This document shows positions 51,568-63,143 of a stretch of 64,000 nucleotides of DNA, one piece after another (position 1 is the first letter of the stretch; each line of letters begins with the position of its first letter). Position numbers and translations under genes: made by a program. Source of the stretch: Escarpia spicata (Eukaryota > Annelida > Polychaeta > Sabellida > Siboglinidae); NCBI GenBank assembly GCA_963995525.1, contig OZ023214.1, positions 52,971,678 through 53,035,677 on the forward strand. Direction: 5' to 3'. A model generated the notes under the pieces. That model was not told where the DNA came from and did no database searches. It saw only the letters and a list, made by a program, of their open reading frames with translations.

Positions 51568-51681
51568 TTGCCATTCTGCGGCGGATTATTGACAAATAAG
51601 CGCGGGTAAACGACGAGAATAACTACGATTCTCTTCAGTCCACCAAATACCCAACTTCACAAGTGAACCAGGCTCTGTCGG
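51568..51681. repeat. Fragment of the foldback-repeat family, split by a LINE
   Basis: It matches 53695-53780 (CGCGGGTAAA.GACGAGA and AATACCCAACTT) and continues after the LINE at about 53195 (TCTATCGAGTT.T). Confidence 0.7.
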
Positions 51682-53195
51682 GTAATAATAATAATAATTA
51701 GAGCATTTATAAAGCGCCGTGACTCCAGGTTACCATGTTCGAAGGCGCTTTGACAAAAAACATTTTTAAAAGTCGAGACTTTATTAACATAAAAATAGCA
51801 CTAACAGTGTAAGATAATAAAAACGTGGCATAAAATGTCGAATCAAATTATCATTAAGAAACTTATAAAAACATTATAAAACAGCACTATAGATTTAAGA
51901 TCGTAAAAACATAGCATAGAATAAATAATCATTAAAAGTCCAATCGCGCGACAACATTAAACGACAGTGAAAGTTCAGGAGTAGTAGGCTCGTTTGAACA
52001 GGTGAGTCTTTAGGAGTCTTTTGAAGTGGTGTAAAGAGTCACATTTGCGCATATCGTGGAGGCCATTTCCATAGTCCAGTCGCGATATGATGAGGGAGTG
52101 AACCAGGAGTCCAGTGGCATGTTGTGTCAAGCAATATCTGATGGAACGAATTCGATGTAGATGAAAGTATGCTACCTGGCACAGTTTCGACACTTGCGAT
52201 TTCATTCTCACTGTCAAACATCACTCCAAAATTGCGAGCGACGGTAGTAGGCTTGAGGCAGCTGCCACCGATGACGACATCAGTCAGGCTGTGCTTGCTG
52301 GCCAAGCTTGGTGTGGTGATCACAAGTATTCCAATCTTGTTTCATTCAGCTGAAGACGATGATGAATCATCCATGCTTTCAGTTCTCCCACACATACTTG
52401 GATGCGTGCTAATGCAGCGGTCTCGTCGTTAGTCTCCTTGATCGTAAATGAGACATACAACTGACAATCATCGGCAAAGAGATGGATGTCAAGTCGGTGC
52501 CGCCTAATTATCCGCCGTGTAGAGTATAAACAAAACTGAGCCAAGAACAGTCTGTGGCACTCCTTGGAACAGCTCCGACGGGATTCAATGGATCTGGCCT
52601 AGACAGACAGTCTGAGTCCTCGAAGTCAAGTATGACTTAATCCACTGATGCGCGACGCCGATGACATCCGCGCTCTTCACGCAAGCCAACAGCAGCATAT
52701 GATCTACAGTGTCAAAGGTCGCTGATAGATCAAGTGGGATCAATATGACACCTCTCTTGTTGTCCACGGTCATCAGGATGTCATTCTGGATTCGCATCAG
52801 TGCAGTTTCAGTACTGTGATTCGGCTTGTATTTTTCCTGCAGATTGTTGCACGAGACGACATCAATGAGCTTGTTCAGCATAACCCATCGCTGTCAATTT
52901 TGAGTTAAAGGACAGATTAGAGATAGGGCGGAAGTTGTTCATGACATCCTTGTCCAAGGAAGGCTTCTTCAGCAAAGACGTTACGAGCGCAGCTTTCATT
53001 TTTGTCGGCACAATTCATGTTGACATGGACACGTTGACAATGTTTGTAATGTTTAGTAGAAGACAGTCTAACTGTTCTTTTAGAAGCCAGGTCGGCATTG
53101 GGTCGAATGAACACGACTTTGAGGAACTCTGGTTGACCAGTCGTCTCATCTCGTCTTCCGTTGCAGGCAACAAAAAGCAGTGTTAATCTACCACA
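51682..53195 (-). mobile_element. 5'-truncated CR1/L2-like LINE with decayed reverse transcriptase
   Basis: Minus-strand frames in order: DPMPTWLLKEQLDCLLLN and ALVTSLLKKPSLDKDVMNN with FRPISNLSF (53120-52910); [19 protein letters not shown] and [12 protein letters not shown] (RT motif A, 52731); LFADDCQLYVSF (FADD motif C, about 52478); then a C-terminal region. Frameshifts near 52890 and 52560 break it. The 3' end is AAAGCGCC..GGCGCTTTATAAATG followed by (ATT)n at 51682-51700. It is inserted in a copy of the foldback-repeat family. Confidence 0.88.
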
Positions 53196-53680
53196 GTCCC
53201 TCTATCGAGTTTTATCTTCGGCGCCGTGGTCGCGTCGGCATGTGGCGTCCGGCGAGTTTCATATCATAGTTTGGCCTATTGACCTACCAAGAAGCACTGC
53301 CTAGTGACTTTACGTGTCAATTAGTGTGTACAACGCCATCTAGCAGAAAACATATCTACACGAAGTGACCATCTTTCCGGCGACACACTTCCGTATTTAC
53401 AAACACTGCCCGTGATCACTCCATTCATGGTTTAGGGAATTTCCTACACGAAGTGTCGCGCCATCTAGTAAAATCCACACTATTAGGAAGTAACCAACTT
53501 TCAAACAATTCATTTATAAACACTGTGCGCAGCAACGAGTGGTATGTGACGCCCGGCGCCTCCCAAAGGACGTCGATGTAACTAGTTAGAGTAAAGACAT
53601 ATACTTTGTATGTCGGATCTCTATTCGTCGACACACTTCCGTAAACTGAAGCAAATGCCAGAGACTACATGTCAATATAT
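53195..53680. repeat. Continuation of foldback-family repeat right of the LINE
   Basis: Shares GTCGCGTCGGCATGTGGCGTC, ATATCATAGTTTGGCCTA and CATCTAGTAAAATCCACACT with the copies at 53690-54855 and 59822-60200. Confidence 0.65.
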
Positions 53681-53689
53681 ATAGTGGTT

Positions 53690-54855
53690 ATCGAAAAAAT
53701 GTACGCGGGTAAATGACGAGAGTGACTACGACTCTCTTGAGTTCGCCGAATACCCAACTTGGTATCAAGTTGTGTTGGGTACCGTTCAGTCTATCGAGTT
53801 GTGGTCTTTGGTGGCGTGGTCACGCCGACAGGAGGCGTCCGGTGAGTTCATATCATAGTTTGACCTAGAAACCCACCTAGTGACTATATGTGTCAATTTG
53901 GGGCAAACAGTTCGCATAAGTAACTTTCAAAAAGGCTATTATCGATAAAATGACTATATCTTAAACAGCTAAGGAAAATCATGTGACATACCTTGATTCC
54001 GAAAGGCAGCGACCTGTTCGGGTTCACCTCCAATGGTGCGGCCACGAGATTCGTATGAGGTATACAGACACAATGTTTACTTCTCGAGATTCGAAAAGAT
54101 AATTGTCATATTCGTCTCAATAAAGGTACTTAAACTAGTTTATAGCATCATTTACATAACCAATCTGACCGAACGTACATCACGTTGTGTGGCGCCGGAT
54201 GTCGCATATCTCTCATGGCCGCATACATTGTTTATATTAACCTTAACCTCGTGCATTCGGAAGTGATTTGTTTTAAAGATGACCGCTTCCTAATAGTAGG
54301 CGCTACATATGTCGTCATACCCGAAGTAATGTGATATACGTTCGGTCTGATTGGTTACGTAAATGACGTGACGCTAGAAACTAGTTTAAGTACCTTGATT
54401 CAGACGATTATCATAATTCTCTTTTCGAATATCGAGAAGTAAATATCGTGTCTGGATAGGTCATATGAGTCCCATGGCCGCACCATTAGAGATGAACCCA
54501 AACAGATCGCTGCCTCTCGGAATGAAGGTATGTCACGTGATTTTCCTTAGCTGTTTTGGACATAGTATTTTTTAGATAATAACCTTTTTGAAAGTTACAT
54601 ATGCGAACTGGTCGCCATAAAATGACACGTAAAGTCAGTAGGTGGGATTCTTGGTAGGTCAATAGGTCAAACTTTGACATGAAACTCGCCAGACGCCTCA
54701 TGCCGTCGCGACCACGACGCCGAAGACCACAACTCGATAGACAGAACGGTACCCAACACAACCTGATCTGCCTGTGAAGTTGGGTATTCGGCGGCCTGAA
54801 AAGAGTCTTAGTTACTCCATTCGTTTACTCGCGTTTATTTTTCGATAATCCACCA
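53690..54855. mobile_element. Foldback-like element, arms about 500 bp around a 140-bp loop
   Basis: The left arm (53690-54185) and right arm (54330-54855) are inverted matches: TTACATAACCAATCTGACCG versus CGGTCTGATTGGTTACGTAA, GAAAATCATGTGACATACCT versus AGGTATGTCACGTGATTTTC, and CTATCGAGTTGTGGTCTT versus AAGACCACAACTCGATAG. No transposase frame is seen. Confidence 0.8.
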
Positions 54856-54960
54856 CAGAATGGCAACCGCTAGTGATATTGACGTGTGTTCTTCGGCCTC
54901 TGCTTATGTTCCTGGAAGTGTGTCGACGAATAGATATCCGAATAGACGGCGGCGATTTTT

Positions 54961-55210
54961 TGTAGGTCAATAGGTCAAACTATGATATGAAACTCGCCGG
55001 ACGCCACGTGCCGGCGCAACCACGGCGCCGAAGATCGGAACTCGATAGATTGAGCGGTACGCAACACAGTCTAGTCCACCTCAGAATTTTGGTATTTGAC
55101 GGACTGAAGAGGGTTGTAGTTACTATCGTCGTTTACCCGCATTTATTTTTCAATAATCCGCCACAGAATGGCATCCGCTAGAGACACATATGCGTTAAAG
55201 TAAGAAAGTT
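54961..55210. repeat. Extra half-copy of the foldback right arm
   Basis: Repeats GGTCAATAGGTCAAACT.TGA, GAAACTCGCC(A/G)GACGCC and CCACAGAATGGCA.CCGCTAG in the same order as 54655-54855. Confidence 0.8.
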
Positions 55211-55499
55211 ATGGGAAAATTTCCTTTCCAAAATAGCTCTCAAAGTAGCTCTCAAAAGAGGCTCTAGCTTGTTGCCTATCTGTTGACATGGGAAAAACGT
55301 ACCGATAGTCGGCACCACCCTCTTTATCGTACCTTGGACCTTGTTCTCGAACTTTGACCTAAAACTTTGACCTAATATTTTGACCTATTTTCTAGTTCGC
55401 CACCTATTCACCAGGGGGCGCTATTTAGTTCATGACGTATTCTCCAGGGGCGTCACCTGACCTTGATCTTTGTGCGCCGGGAATGAACTTTTTGCACAG

Positions 55500-56080
55500 G
55501 AAGTGACGTCATTTGCACATTGCATCGATGCATGACGCATTCCATGCAATGAGAACTATATACATTACTACTAACCATTGTAATTATAACTTTTGGTGTG
55601 GCGTAGTTTTGAACATTCGTCATTTGATGGTTACCTTGTTTAACCTTCACCACACACCTACTGCACCACTTGATAGCTCCCCGTCGTATCCCATATTGAT
55701 AGGAAGATCATTGGCTTTCCAACGGTATACGACATTGCCATGAATAGTTAGGTAACGTAGGTGTACGCAACCATTCATATTGTATGACGTTTGCGGGATG
55801 ACACAATTTCGAACATTTATAGCTTGACGGTGACTCTGTCTGATCGTCGCTTTACACCTAGTCCTCAACTGACAGCTCCATGTCATATCTCATTTTCTCG
55901 AGAGAATTGGTTCTTTTACACAGTATATGATACGTACATATAACTGAAGTATTTGCAGGGTCATTGTAACTTTATGGCTTTCGCGGTATTGCCAAAAAAT
56001 TGAATATTCATCATTTCAAGGTGACCTTGTTTGACCTTAGCTCCACTCGTACCATATAAGGTATTAATTCCATACCGTAC
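55500..56080. repeat. Right arm of the 47750-48890 inverted repeat, with tandem modules
   Basis: The reverse complement carries GATATGGTACGAGTGGAG-like, AATACCGCGAAAGCCATAAAG and GTTACAATGACCCTGCAAAT, then two further diverged modules, paralleling the left arm 7.5 kb away. Confidence 0.68.
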
Positions 56081-56089
56081 CTCGGGTCA

Positions 56090-56340
56090 CCAACCAGATG
56101 GTTATGTTTAAGAAATATTGTAATCAGTTGCCAAATAATGTACAACAGTTTTTTAGTATGTATGAATCTGTCCATGCGACCAGAAAAGTCCATAATTTTA
56201 CCAAATATTATGCTCGTACCATCTTGAAAAGTATGTGTCTATCAGTTAAAGGCGTTAAATTCTGGAATTATCTTGATAATTCATTAATCTGTTGTCACAA
56301 TAGTCATCTTTTAAAAAACAAATACAACACAAATTATTGA
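56090..56340 (+). other. 80-codon frame with LINE-like C-terminal features
   Basis: MFKKYCNQLPNNVQQFFSM, VHNFTKYYARTILKSMCLS and GVKFWNYLDNSL resemble the R.....L...G..WN.L block near the end of some LINE reverse transcriptases. It has no other support. Confidence 0.35.
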
Positions 56341-56505
56341 AAAGTTTAATTTAATGAGTAGGTATTTTAAGCAGTTTGATGTTGGGGTTATATTATTACT
56401 TTTTTTTTTACAAACGGCCTACCATGATTAGGACATTATAATTATGTATCATATATTCTAAGTCAGGTCACATTTTATACAATGTTATATATGTTTTATG
56501 TCTAA

Positions 56506-57406
56506 AGGCCTTATTACACTGCTCGACGGCAACGGCAATCCGCGACGGCAAACGGCAAAATAAAAACCGCTCTATATTGAATTACCGAGACCCTAGTACA
56601 CTGCTCGACGGCAAACCGCTCGACGGCGAAACTGCTTGACGGCAAACCGTCGAGAATCGAAACAGAAGCGATTTTTCAGAAAATGCCGCGTGGCAAATTT
56701 CTCTTTGACCAATCAGCGTTGTTGTTTTTGTAGGACGTCAAAGTACACATGTCAGATTGCACGTGTTCCAATATAGCGATGTAAACACTTTAAAATAAAG
56801 GAAAACGGATTCGAACAAGCAGCGCCGCCTGTTGATAGCCCTGAAAAAAATCATGATGTAGGCAGAAAAACTTATCGTAGAGATAAAGAGGCGGGAATTG
56901 CTATATGCTCCATCCCATCCTGATTACAAAGTCGCAAAGAAGAAGTTGGCCGTGTGGGAAAGCATTGGGCCAAACTAGGCATGACTGGTACGTAATAATT
57001 AATATAAATAATGCAACACAAGTTTCGATGTCAGTATAAATATAGTCAGTTGTTGTTTTGCGGATTGCCTCCTCTACGATACTTAGTAGTACAGCAAACT
57101 GCTCTAGTGAAATACGAAAGTAGGTTAAAAACAATAATCATAACTGTCCAGTTCACGGAAAAGCCTATGGAATGTCATGGTTGTTTCTCTTCTGGAGAGT
57201 TTCCTGTACCAAGACACGTCGCTTTCGTCGTCGATTGTTGCTTTGTTTAGCCTTCTGACTAACAACAGTAGGAGTAATGCTTCCTTCTATCGATTGCTTC
57301 TTTTGCCCGTCGAATATCGCCGCGCTCTGTGTACTAGGTTCTGCACGCGGTTTGCCGCTTTGCCGTCGAAGTTTTGCCGCTGCCGTCGAGCAGTGTAACA
57401 GGGCCT
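56506..57406. mobile_element. PIF/Harbinger-type element copy 2, 901 bp
   Basis: The ends are AGGCCTTATTACACTGCTCG and, inverted, AGGCCCTGTTACACTGCTCG, flanked by TAA at 56503-56505 and 57407-57409. On the plus strand at about 56865-56980, EKLIVEIKRRELLYAPSHP and DYKVAKKKLAVWESIG form a MADF-like domain, the DNA-binding partner protein of Harbinger elements. On the minus strand FRISLEQFAVLLSIVEEAI (57115-57060) resembles the start of the Harbinger transposase. Both are fragments, so this is a deletion derivative of the family also present at 24886-25781. Confidence 0.87.
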
Positions 57407-57419
57407 TAACAGGGCAATT

Positions 57420-57980
57420 ATTTATGTGTTACGTGTATTCTTCCCCTTTTTTTTAACAATTGTATATATCTGTTTAATTAACTACTTTATTATGTATATG
57501 TCTTTATTATGTATATTAATTCATTCTGCAATATTATTTTATGCTATATATTCCAGAAGACACAGACACCAGTTCAAGGTCACCTTCAAGGATTAACGTC
57601 ACCCACTGTTGTTAACAACATCTGCTTTATTTCTTGTTAATCTACCATTAATACTAAAATAGTCTGGGTAACATGATTGTTATTGTCATTTCTTTATAAT
57701 GTCCATATACCATATAGAGAATTTTTCTTTGACCAGTTATTTACTGTTTTAAAAATTCCAAGAATAGAGGTGAGTTTGTTGTTGTAAGTTTTTTATTTAC
57801 ATGAATTACTATGAACAGTTACATTGACACCAGCTAATATTTCGTTATCTAGTGTGAAGGAAGGATTCACTGTTAAAATATATATAATACAATCACATTG
57901 AACAAGAAATGGTGGGAGTATATCTAATATCGATGACATTTTAATATTTACTTGAGTATCATTTTAAATTAGACATCGGT
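57420..57980. other. AT-rich, nothing recognised
   Basis: No gene or element signature seen. Confidence 0.4.
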
Positions 57981-57984
57981 AGAA

Positions 57985-58360
57985 CACGTTAGGGACGTTC
58001 TCAACAGCATCTAGCCCACCGCCCAAAATTGACAACCGTCAGAGCCTGATCCCAATAGACACAGAAGAGTTCATGGAGGATGAAGGAAGGCCATTTCGAC
58101 ACGTAAGACAAACAAATCACCTTGCAAAGACTAAATCACAGCTGAAATTATCAAAGTAGGTGGTGAAACAATTGTAGAGTGGATGTGCGGACTATGCAAC
58201 CAGACCTGGATCTAGTCTCTCGTTCCTGAAGACTGGAAAGACGATGCTGTTGTATGTATCCTCGAGAAAGGAAATGTACCTCATTATGACATCTGGAGAG
58301 GCGTGACACTGCTGTCAGTAGGCCTAACAGTAAAAATGTACTGCCTGAACCGAATACACG
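57985..58360 (+). pseudogene. LINE reverse-transcriptase fragment
   Basis: Frames hold TAEIIKVGGETIVEWMCGL, CNQTW, VPEDWKDDAVVCILEKGNV and WRGVTLLSVG, the start of the RT domain (KxGGExxxxxxxxLxNxxW...PxxWKxxxxxxxxKKG...WRGxxLL). A stop and frameshifts disable it, and it breaks off at a CA repeat. Confidence 0.75.
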
Positions 58361-58379
58361 CACACACGCACACACGCAC

Positions 58380-58418
<39 letters not shown>

Positions 58419-58425
58419 CGCACTC
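58360..58425. repeat. (CA)n with CG interruptions
   Basis: Simple repeat with CACACG steps. Confidence 0.95.
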
Positions 58426-58669
58426 TGACCCACACTGACCCACACATTCCCGCAGACACCCGCACATAGTTAGGCCTACACGGACGCTACACACCACACT
58501 CAAGTATCATAATACGACATTGTTCGATGTGTGTCCTTTGTCTAGGATACAATTATTTTTATCGCACGATAATAATTATATCAAGAGACACTTGCCCGTT
58601 AAACTATGTTATAATTGTGTTTTATTAACACATGGCCCCACCCAAATGTTTTCACATTAAAACACCAAT

Positions 58670-58935
58670 TACCCCCCCCCCCCCCCCACACACACACACC
58701 TTCCATGGTATCACAAAAGTCCATCCCTGCTCCCAGATATCTCTCTCTAAGTGTCTCTGTCTATATGTCTGTATGTCTGTCAGTCTGCCTGTCTACCTCT
58801 CTCTTCCTCTCTCCCGCTCTCCCGCTCTCCCTCTCTCTCTCCCACTCTCTGTCTGTCCGCCCGTTCGTCCGTTCGCCCGTTCGCCCGTTCGCCCGTTCGC
58901 CCGTTCGTCCGTCTGTCCCCTTCTCTCTCCACCAG
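58670..58935. repeat. C-run, CA run and polypyrimidine tract with CCGTTCG units
   Basis: A run of 16 C's and a CA run, then CTCT/CTGT-rich sequence ending in six or so GTTCGCCC octamers. Ser/Pro- and Arg-rich frames over it are artefacts. Confidence 0.9.
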
Positions 58936-59099
58936 TCCATCTCCACCTGCGTATCTGGACGTCTTAGGTGACGGGTTTGCTTCCCGTTCTTCCGAACCCA
59001 TGTAGATCAGAGTTCGAGATGGGGTTTGGCCAAAAGATGTTGATGATTCTGCATATCCATCAGTAGTATGTTAGGTTTAAATAAAGGGACCGCGGCGCG

Positions 59100-59560
59100 G
59101 CTCGGTGGAAGGTTGAGATGACGTCACTTCCGGTGGACGGTCAAAGATCAAGGCCAAAGTTAAAAAGGTCAAAGTTCAACGTCAAATTTCCAGAACAAAG
59201 TTCTACACCAAAGTTTTAGGACAATTTCTACGTCAGGTGGCGCAACCTGGCGAATGTGTCATGACCTAAATAGTGCCCCTGGCGAATATGTGGAAAAAGG
59301 TGAAACACTACTGTTGTGTCCCCCATCATAAAGAAAACTCGACGAGGTAGCTATCGTCTTTACACAGGACAGTTGCACTTACCTCAGTTGGTTGCCTGGT
59401 TGAAAACTGGTTTGAAGTGGTATTTGTTGTGCAATTCTCATCTACTCTACAGTCCGTGCGTGTACTTTCTACTCTGAGGCCGTGCTTATTCCGGCCCTTT
59501 ATTCCTACATAAACGCGGCGCTCTGCCAGTCGGGTCGTTATTACATTATGTTGAAGACAC
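59100..59560. repeat. Left part of inner repeat unit
   Basis: GATGACGTCACTTCC.GTG and AAAGATCAAGG match the inverted 55440-55510 region; ACAGTTGC.C.TACCTCAGTTGG and ACTCTACAGTCCGTG..TGTACTTTCTACTCTGAGG match 49230-49365 directly. It leads into the gene start at 59548. Confidence 0.65.
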
Positions 59561-59697
59561 CCTATTACCGCCCTCGTGGTGCAGCATTTTCGTGTGACGA
59601 GGACGAACCGACGGGTCGATCCATCATTCCGGTGACTAATCGCCCTTCCCCGCCGACGAAACCAGAGGTCGTGAAAGTGGCAACGCAGCAAGGGTGA
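59548..59697 (+). CDS. 49-codon frame, repeat-borne gene family, inner left copy
   Basis: MLKTPYYRPRGAAFSCDED followed by EPTGRSIIPVTNRPSPPTK; stop at 59695. It aligns with the minus-strand copy at 63395 (MANNSMLKTPYYRPR..), which reads through this stop into VSADAVIKI..LLIN. The same reading resumes in another frame after the stop here (SADAVIKV near 59700). It is therefore a truncated copy of an unidentified gene. Confidence 0.5.
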   Translation: MLKTPYYRPRGAAFSCDEDEPTGRSIIPVTNRPSPPTKPEVVKVATQQG

Positions 59698-59764
59698 GCG
59701 CAGACGCCGTTATCAAGGTCAGAGGTATCTTTATTAACAAAGTAGGCCAGCATACCCCCTTCTA

Positions 59765-59765
59765 C

Positions 59766-59803
<38 letters not shown>

Positions 59804-59805
59804 AG
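59765..59805. repeat. (CA)n with CG interruptions
   Basis: Simple repeat following a shared CCAGCATACCCCCTTCTACAC segment. Confidence 0.95.
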
Positions 59806-59821
59806 TGTTTATATTCATTGT

Positions 59822-60200
59822 TTATATTACAGGGAGTCGTGCAACCGGAAGTGAATAGTTTGAAAGATGGTCGCTTCCTAATAGTGTGGATTCTACTAGA
59901 TGGCGCAACATTTCGTGTAGGGAATTCCCTAAACCGCGTGAATGGCTTGGTGTCATGTAGTGTTCGTAAACGGAAGTTTTAATACCGGAAGTGTGTCGCG
60001 GGAAAGATGGCTGTTTCATATAAATAACTGTTTTCTGCTAGGTGGTACTGTATCACGTACTTTAAATTTCAGAAAATCATACGAATGCCGTGGCCATCAA
60101 CTGGTTGATTTACTGGAAATGAAGCCTCGAACATACGGCCGCCCCTTTGAATGGAGTCATGTCACGTGATTTTCTTTACATGTTATGGGCATAGTCGTTT
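59822..60200. repeat. Foldback-family fragment
   Basis: TCGCTTCCTAATAGTGTGGA, TACTAGATGGCGC and GGAGTCATGTCACGTGATTT match, directly or inverted, the copies at 53380-53540 and 54280-54560. Confidence 0.68.
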
Positions 60201-60558
60201 TCAAATTCACATAGGTAAATTGAACGACACCCACACTGACACGTTAACAAAAGAATTGGTGTCACTGAAATGGGCAAAAATGAGGTGTGTCTTGATGACT
60301 ATGAAAACTAAAAACAAACACACTCGTCCATAGTATCAATATAATTTTATTTGTTAATTCATATATTTCTGATAAATAGTAGACAGAATATTCCCGACAT
60401 GATGTCTCTTGTCTTCTAATATTGACAATATGGTTAAGGTAAGGCTATTGGTAAGGTTCCCAACGTATGATTTGCAACGGTGTTGCCAAATGAGCTGGGC
60501 GCCGTGACGACGCAAGGCGTCTACGACGACGATGGCAACCGCTGTTAAACGGACTGTT

Positions 60559-61382
60559 TTATTCCTTTGGCATGTCGTCGTCGTCGTTCATTGATGCTGT
60601 CTGCATGTAAATCCAGCGATCTGAGTTCTTCACTAAATCCATTGGCGTGTTGACGTCCTTAAGACCACGAGCGAAGGTTTTCCATCCTATCGGTTCAAGC
60701 GACTTCCGCCTTCTCAGCACGTCGTTCACGAGATGTACGATGTTACTTCTAGGTACCGCCTTGTTTCTGTATACCATCTCACCATTATTGTTCCACCTAA
60801 AGGCGCCTTTCATTTGATCGAGGAGTCGCCGTGCTTTCTGCTTCGTAATTTTTGGAACGCTGTCGATGATTTCATTTTGATGCTTTAATTTTTGATGATT
60901 TCATTTTCGTTAGCAGGTTGTACTTTGTTTTCATCTTCACTGGGAAATTGTTCGATGGCAACACGCAGGGATTCCTGCATACGTTTATCGGAAAGATCGT
61001 TGTAACGAATCAACACATGGCTATATAACACGATCTTTTCCCTCTCGTGTACATCGCTTCGTTCTAATATGTCTCGCATTTCGTCGTCGAGTCGTCGCAA
61101 TACACTTTCGATAGGATTGGTAGTAGGACGTTGCAGTTGAATGTTTTCCAAAATATCCGACGAATCGACGAAATATCGACCAGCGCCATTTTCTTTGTAT
61201 GCTCCATGGTCACCCGAGACGGAGACAGCAATATCGAGTTTGTTGCTGAGGCCATAGGCGCAGGTTTCATAGTGGGCGCCAGGATTTAGCGACGTTGCGC
61301 TTGTCGACGGTCCACAGCGACTGTGGGCATTGTGCCATTTCATGTTGTCCCGTGTGTGAAATGCCTCTTGCAATCTGGACAC
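60559..61382 (-). pseudogene. Unidentified repeat-associated gene, one frameshift
   Basis: The first frame (61382-60885, 165 codons) contains IESVLRRLDDEMRDILERS and VLYSHVLIRYNDLSDKRMQ; the second (ending 60559) contains FRWNNNGEMVYRNKAVPRS, NIVHLVNDVLRRRKSLEPI and GWKTFARGLKDVNTP. The two meet near 60880 at a short imperfect duplication of GAAATCATC that shifts the frame. The order LD.EM..IL....E...LY...L.RY....DKR then W...GE..Y...AVP.SNI..LV.D..RR.K...P.GW..F matches a protein often seen in invertebrate genomes beside mobile elements. I know no assigned function. The N-terminal Met at 61382 lies just after an AG and may follow an intron. Confidence 0.6.
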
Positions 61383-61399
61383 TAGAACGGTGATGGTGT

Positions 61400-62100
61400 G
61401 GGCCTGTTAGCAGCCGGTAGAATAGTCGATAAGCTCAAGATGTAGGTGTTTACGGTACAAATGTAAAAATCGAATTGAAGCGCGAAATTAATTTTACGCC
61501 CATAAATATAAAAACGGTTACCTCCTGTTCTCTATCTTCCCCCTCCTTACTTCAGTTTCTCTTTCTCCCTCTCTTCCTGCCTCCCTCTTTCCCACTCCCT
61601 CTCTCCACTAATGTAAGAAAGTTGTACAAGTCTATAGTGTTGAAACGATGAAAAACACACACAGAAGTTCCATCAGCGAGGTGAATATAGGGTAACAAAA
61701 CCTGTATATGTTACAGTTTGTTGACTGAATTGTAAGTATATCCCCTCCTCCTACTCAATTTTAACGTTTCAGCGCGGTAGATATGTAACATTTTCATAGA
61801 ATTTACAACGTGTTTTGTTCTGTTTGCTCATTATTTTTCTGTTCTACTTGTTCTGTTTCTGTTCTGTCTTTTACCTTGTCTACTTGTTCTGTTTGCTCAC
61901 TTTTACCTTGTCTACCTGTTCTAAACACCATCCAAAGAAGCAAAATCGATACGTTCAATTGACAAACATGTTACTTATACGAACTGGTCACCTTAGTCTG
62001 ATAAGTAAAGCCACTAGGTGGCGTTTCTTGATAAGTCAATATGTCAAAATATGTCATGAATGATGGGTTACCACACTAACTGTTGTTATAATAAAACGTT
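61400..62100. other. Mixed spacer with CT-rich tracts
   Basis: CTCCCTCTTTCCC-type tract at 61550-61615; the frame at 61815-62063 is a TTCTGTTT-rich low-complexity read. Confidence 0.4.
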
Positions 62101-62239
62101 ATACTATGATAGGAAGGTTGTAGACCTGTACGGTAAATGGAGAGCTAAAGTTTAGGGAAATTACCAAAGGGACTACGGTGCTCGGTACTTATACTACGAG
62201 AAAAATGACACAATATAAGGTTTGGACATTTTGTTAGGG

Positions 62240-62830
62240 TACAAAAAAGAAAAAAAATTACAGGCCACCCTTCATTACTGCAAACTTATCTACAAGTCAC
62301 CTTCAATAACTGGAAGAAACAGAGACTGGACATTGTTTCGCCACTGTTCTGATACAGAGTCTTGCAACCAACTCTTGATAGTATGCAATCATTCGTATGT
62401 CATGTCGGATAGTTTAAAAGCTGATTGTTGTAAAACAGTCAACCAGTCTTTAAGCACTGCGAATGGATTAATAGCATCAATGGCCTCATCAAAGTACATA
62501 TAAATTAGAATGTCATCAGGTAACATACAATCGTGATGAAATTGACCGGAGCATTGTCGTCTTGAGAGTTCAACGACGTTACATGCTACGTGACGTGCAA
62601 GCGTCTTCTTCATTTCTGCCGCGGGAAAGACAATGGTAAATTTCGGACCAGCGGCGGCAGGAGCAAACGTTGTGACATTGGTCACATTGGTAGAAGTTGT
62701 GACACCGGCAGCGTCGGAAGAAGTTGTGACATCGGCAGCGTCGATAGAAATTGTGACATCGGCAGTGTCGACGGAAGTTATGACATCGGCAGGGATTGCA
62801 GCAGGGAGAGAGGCTGAAACGGGTCACGGA
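62240..62830 (-). pseudogene. Repeat-borne gene, outer right copy, 3' part
   Basis: The minus frame reads a Thr/Ala repeat (DVTTSSDAAG-type, from 62.8 kb), then GPKFTIVFPAAEMKKTLAR, QCSGQFHHDCMLPDDILIY and MYFDEAIDAINPFAVLKDW; a TGA at about 62390 interrupts it before LQDSVSEQWRNNVQSLFLP. It aligns with 50278-50577. A separate frame covers the region upstream, so the 5' join is by frameshift or intron. Confidence 0.5.
62680..62810. repeat. 33-bp coding tandem repeat, about 4 copies
   Basis: GTTGTGACATCGGCAGCGTC units encode DVTTS.DAA on the minus strand of the repeat-borne gene. Confidence 0.85.
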
Positions 62831-63143
62831 CTCTACTGTACCACCTCTACGTGTGGGACACTGTAGTTTGTGTAGGTACCTCTTCGAGTTTTCTTTACAC
62901 ACGAGTTCCCGTCAGTGAGTTCAGTTTATAAGTCTGCATCGTTTCGTCCATCACAGCAAATCTGTTAGCATTAACGTCTAAGAGAAGAGCCACACACCGT
63001 TCGAATAAAGTCAACCATATACATCGGCCCGTCGCTGTCTCGACAAAGCACATTTGAACCGCGAAATGCATGTCAGAGACCAAGTAACCGTGTCGTTCGC
63101 ATTGAAGCTAACCTCTGTCGTTGACAATCATACGCTTCTTGCA

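Noticed and set aside
58615..59005. Ser/Pro- or Arg-rich frames of 60-118 codons
   Set aside because: Low-complexity polypyrimidine tract read in several frames on both strands.
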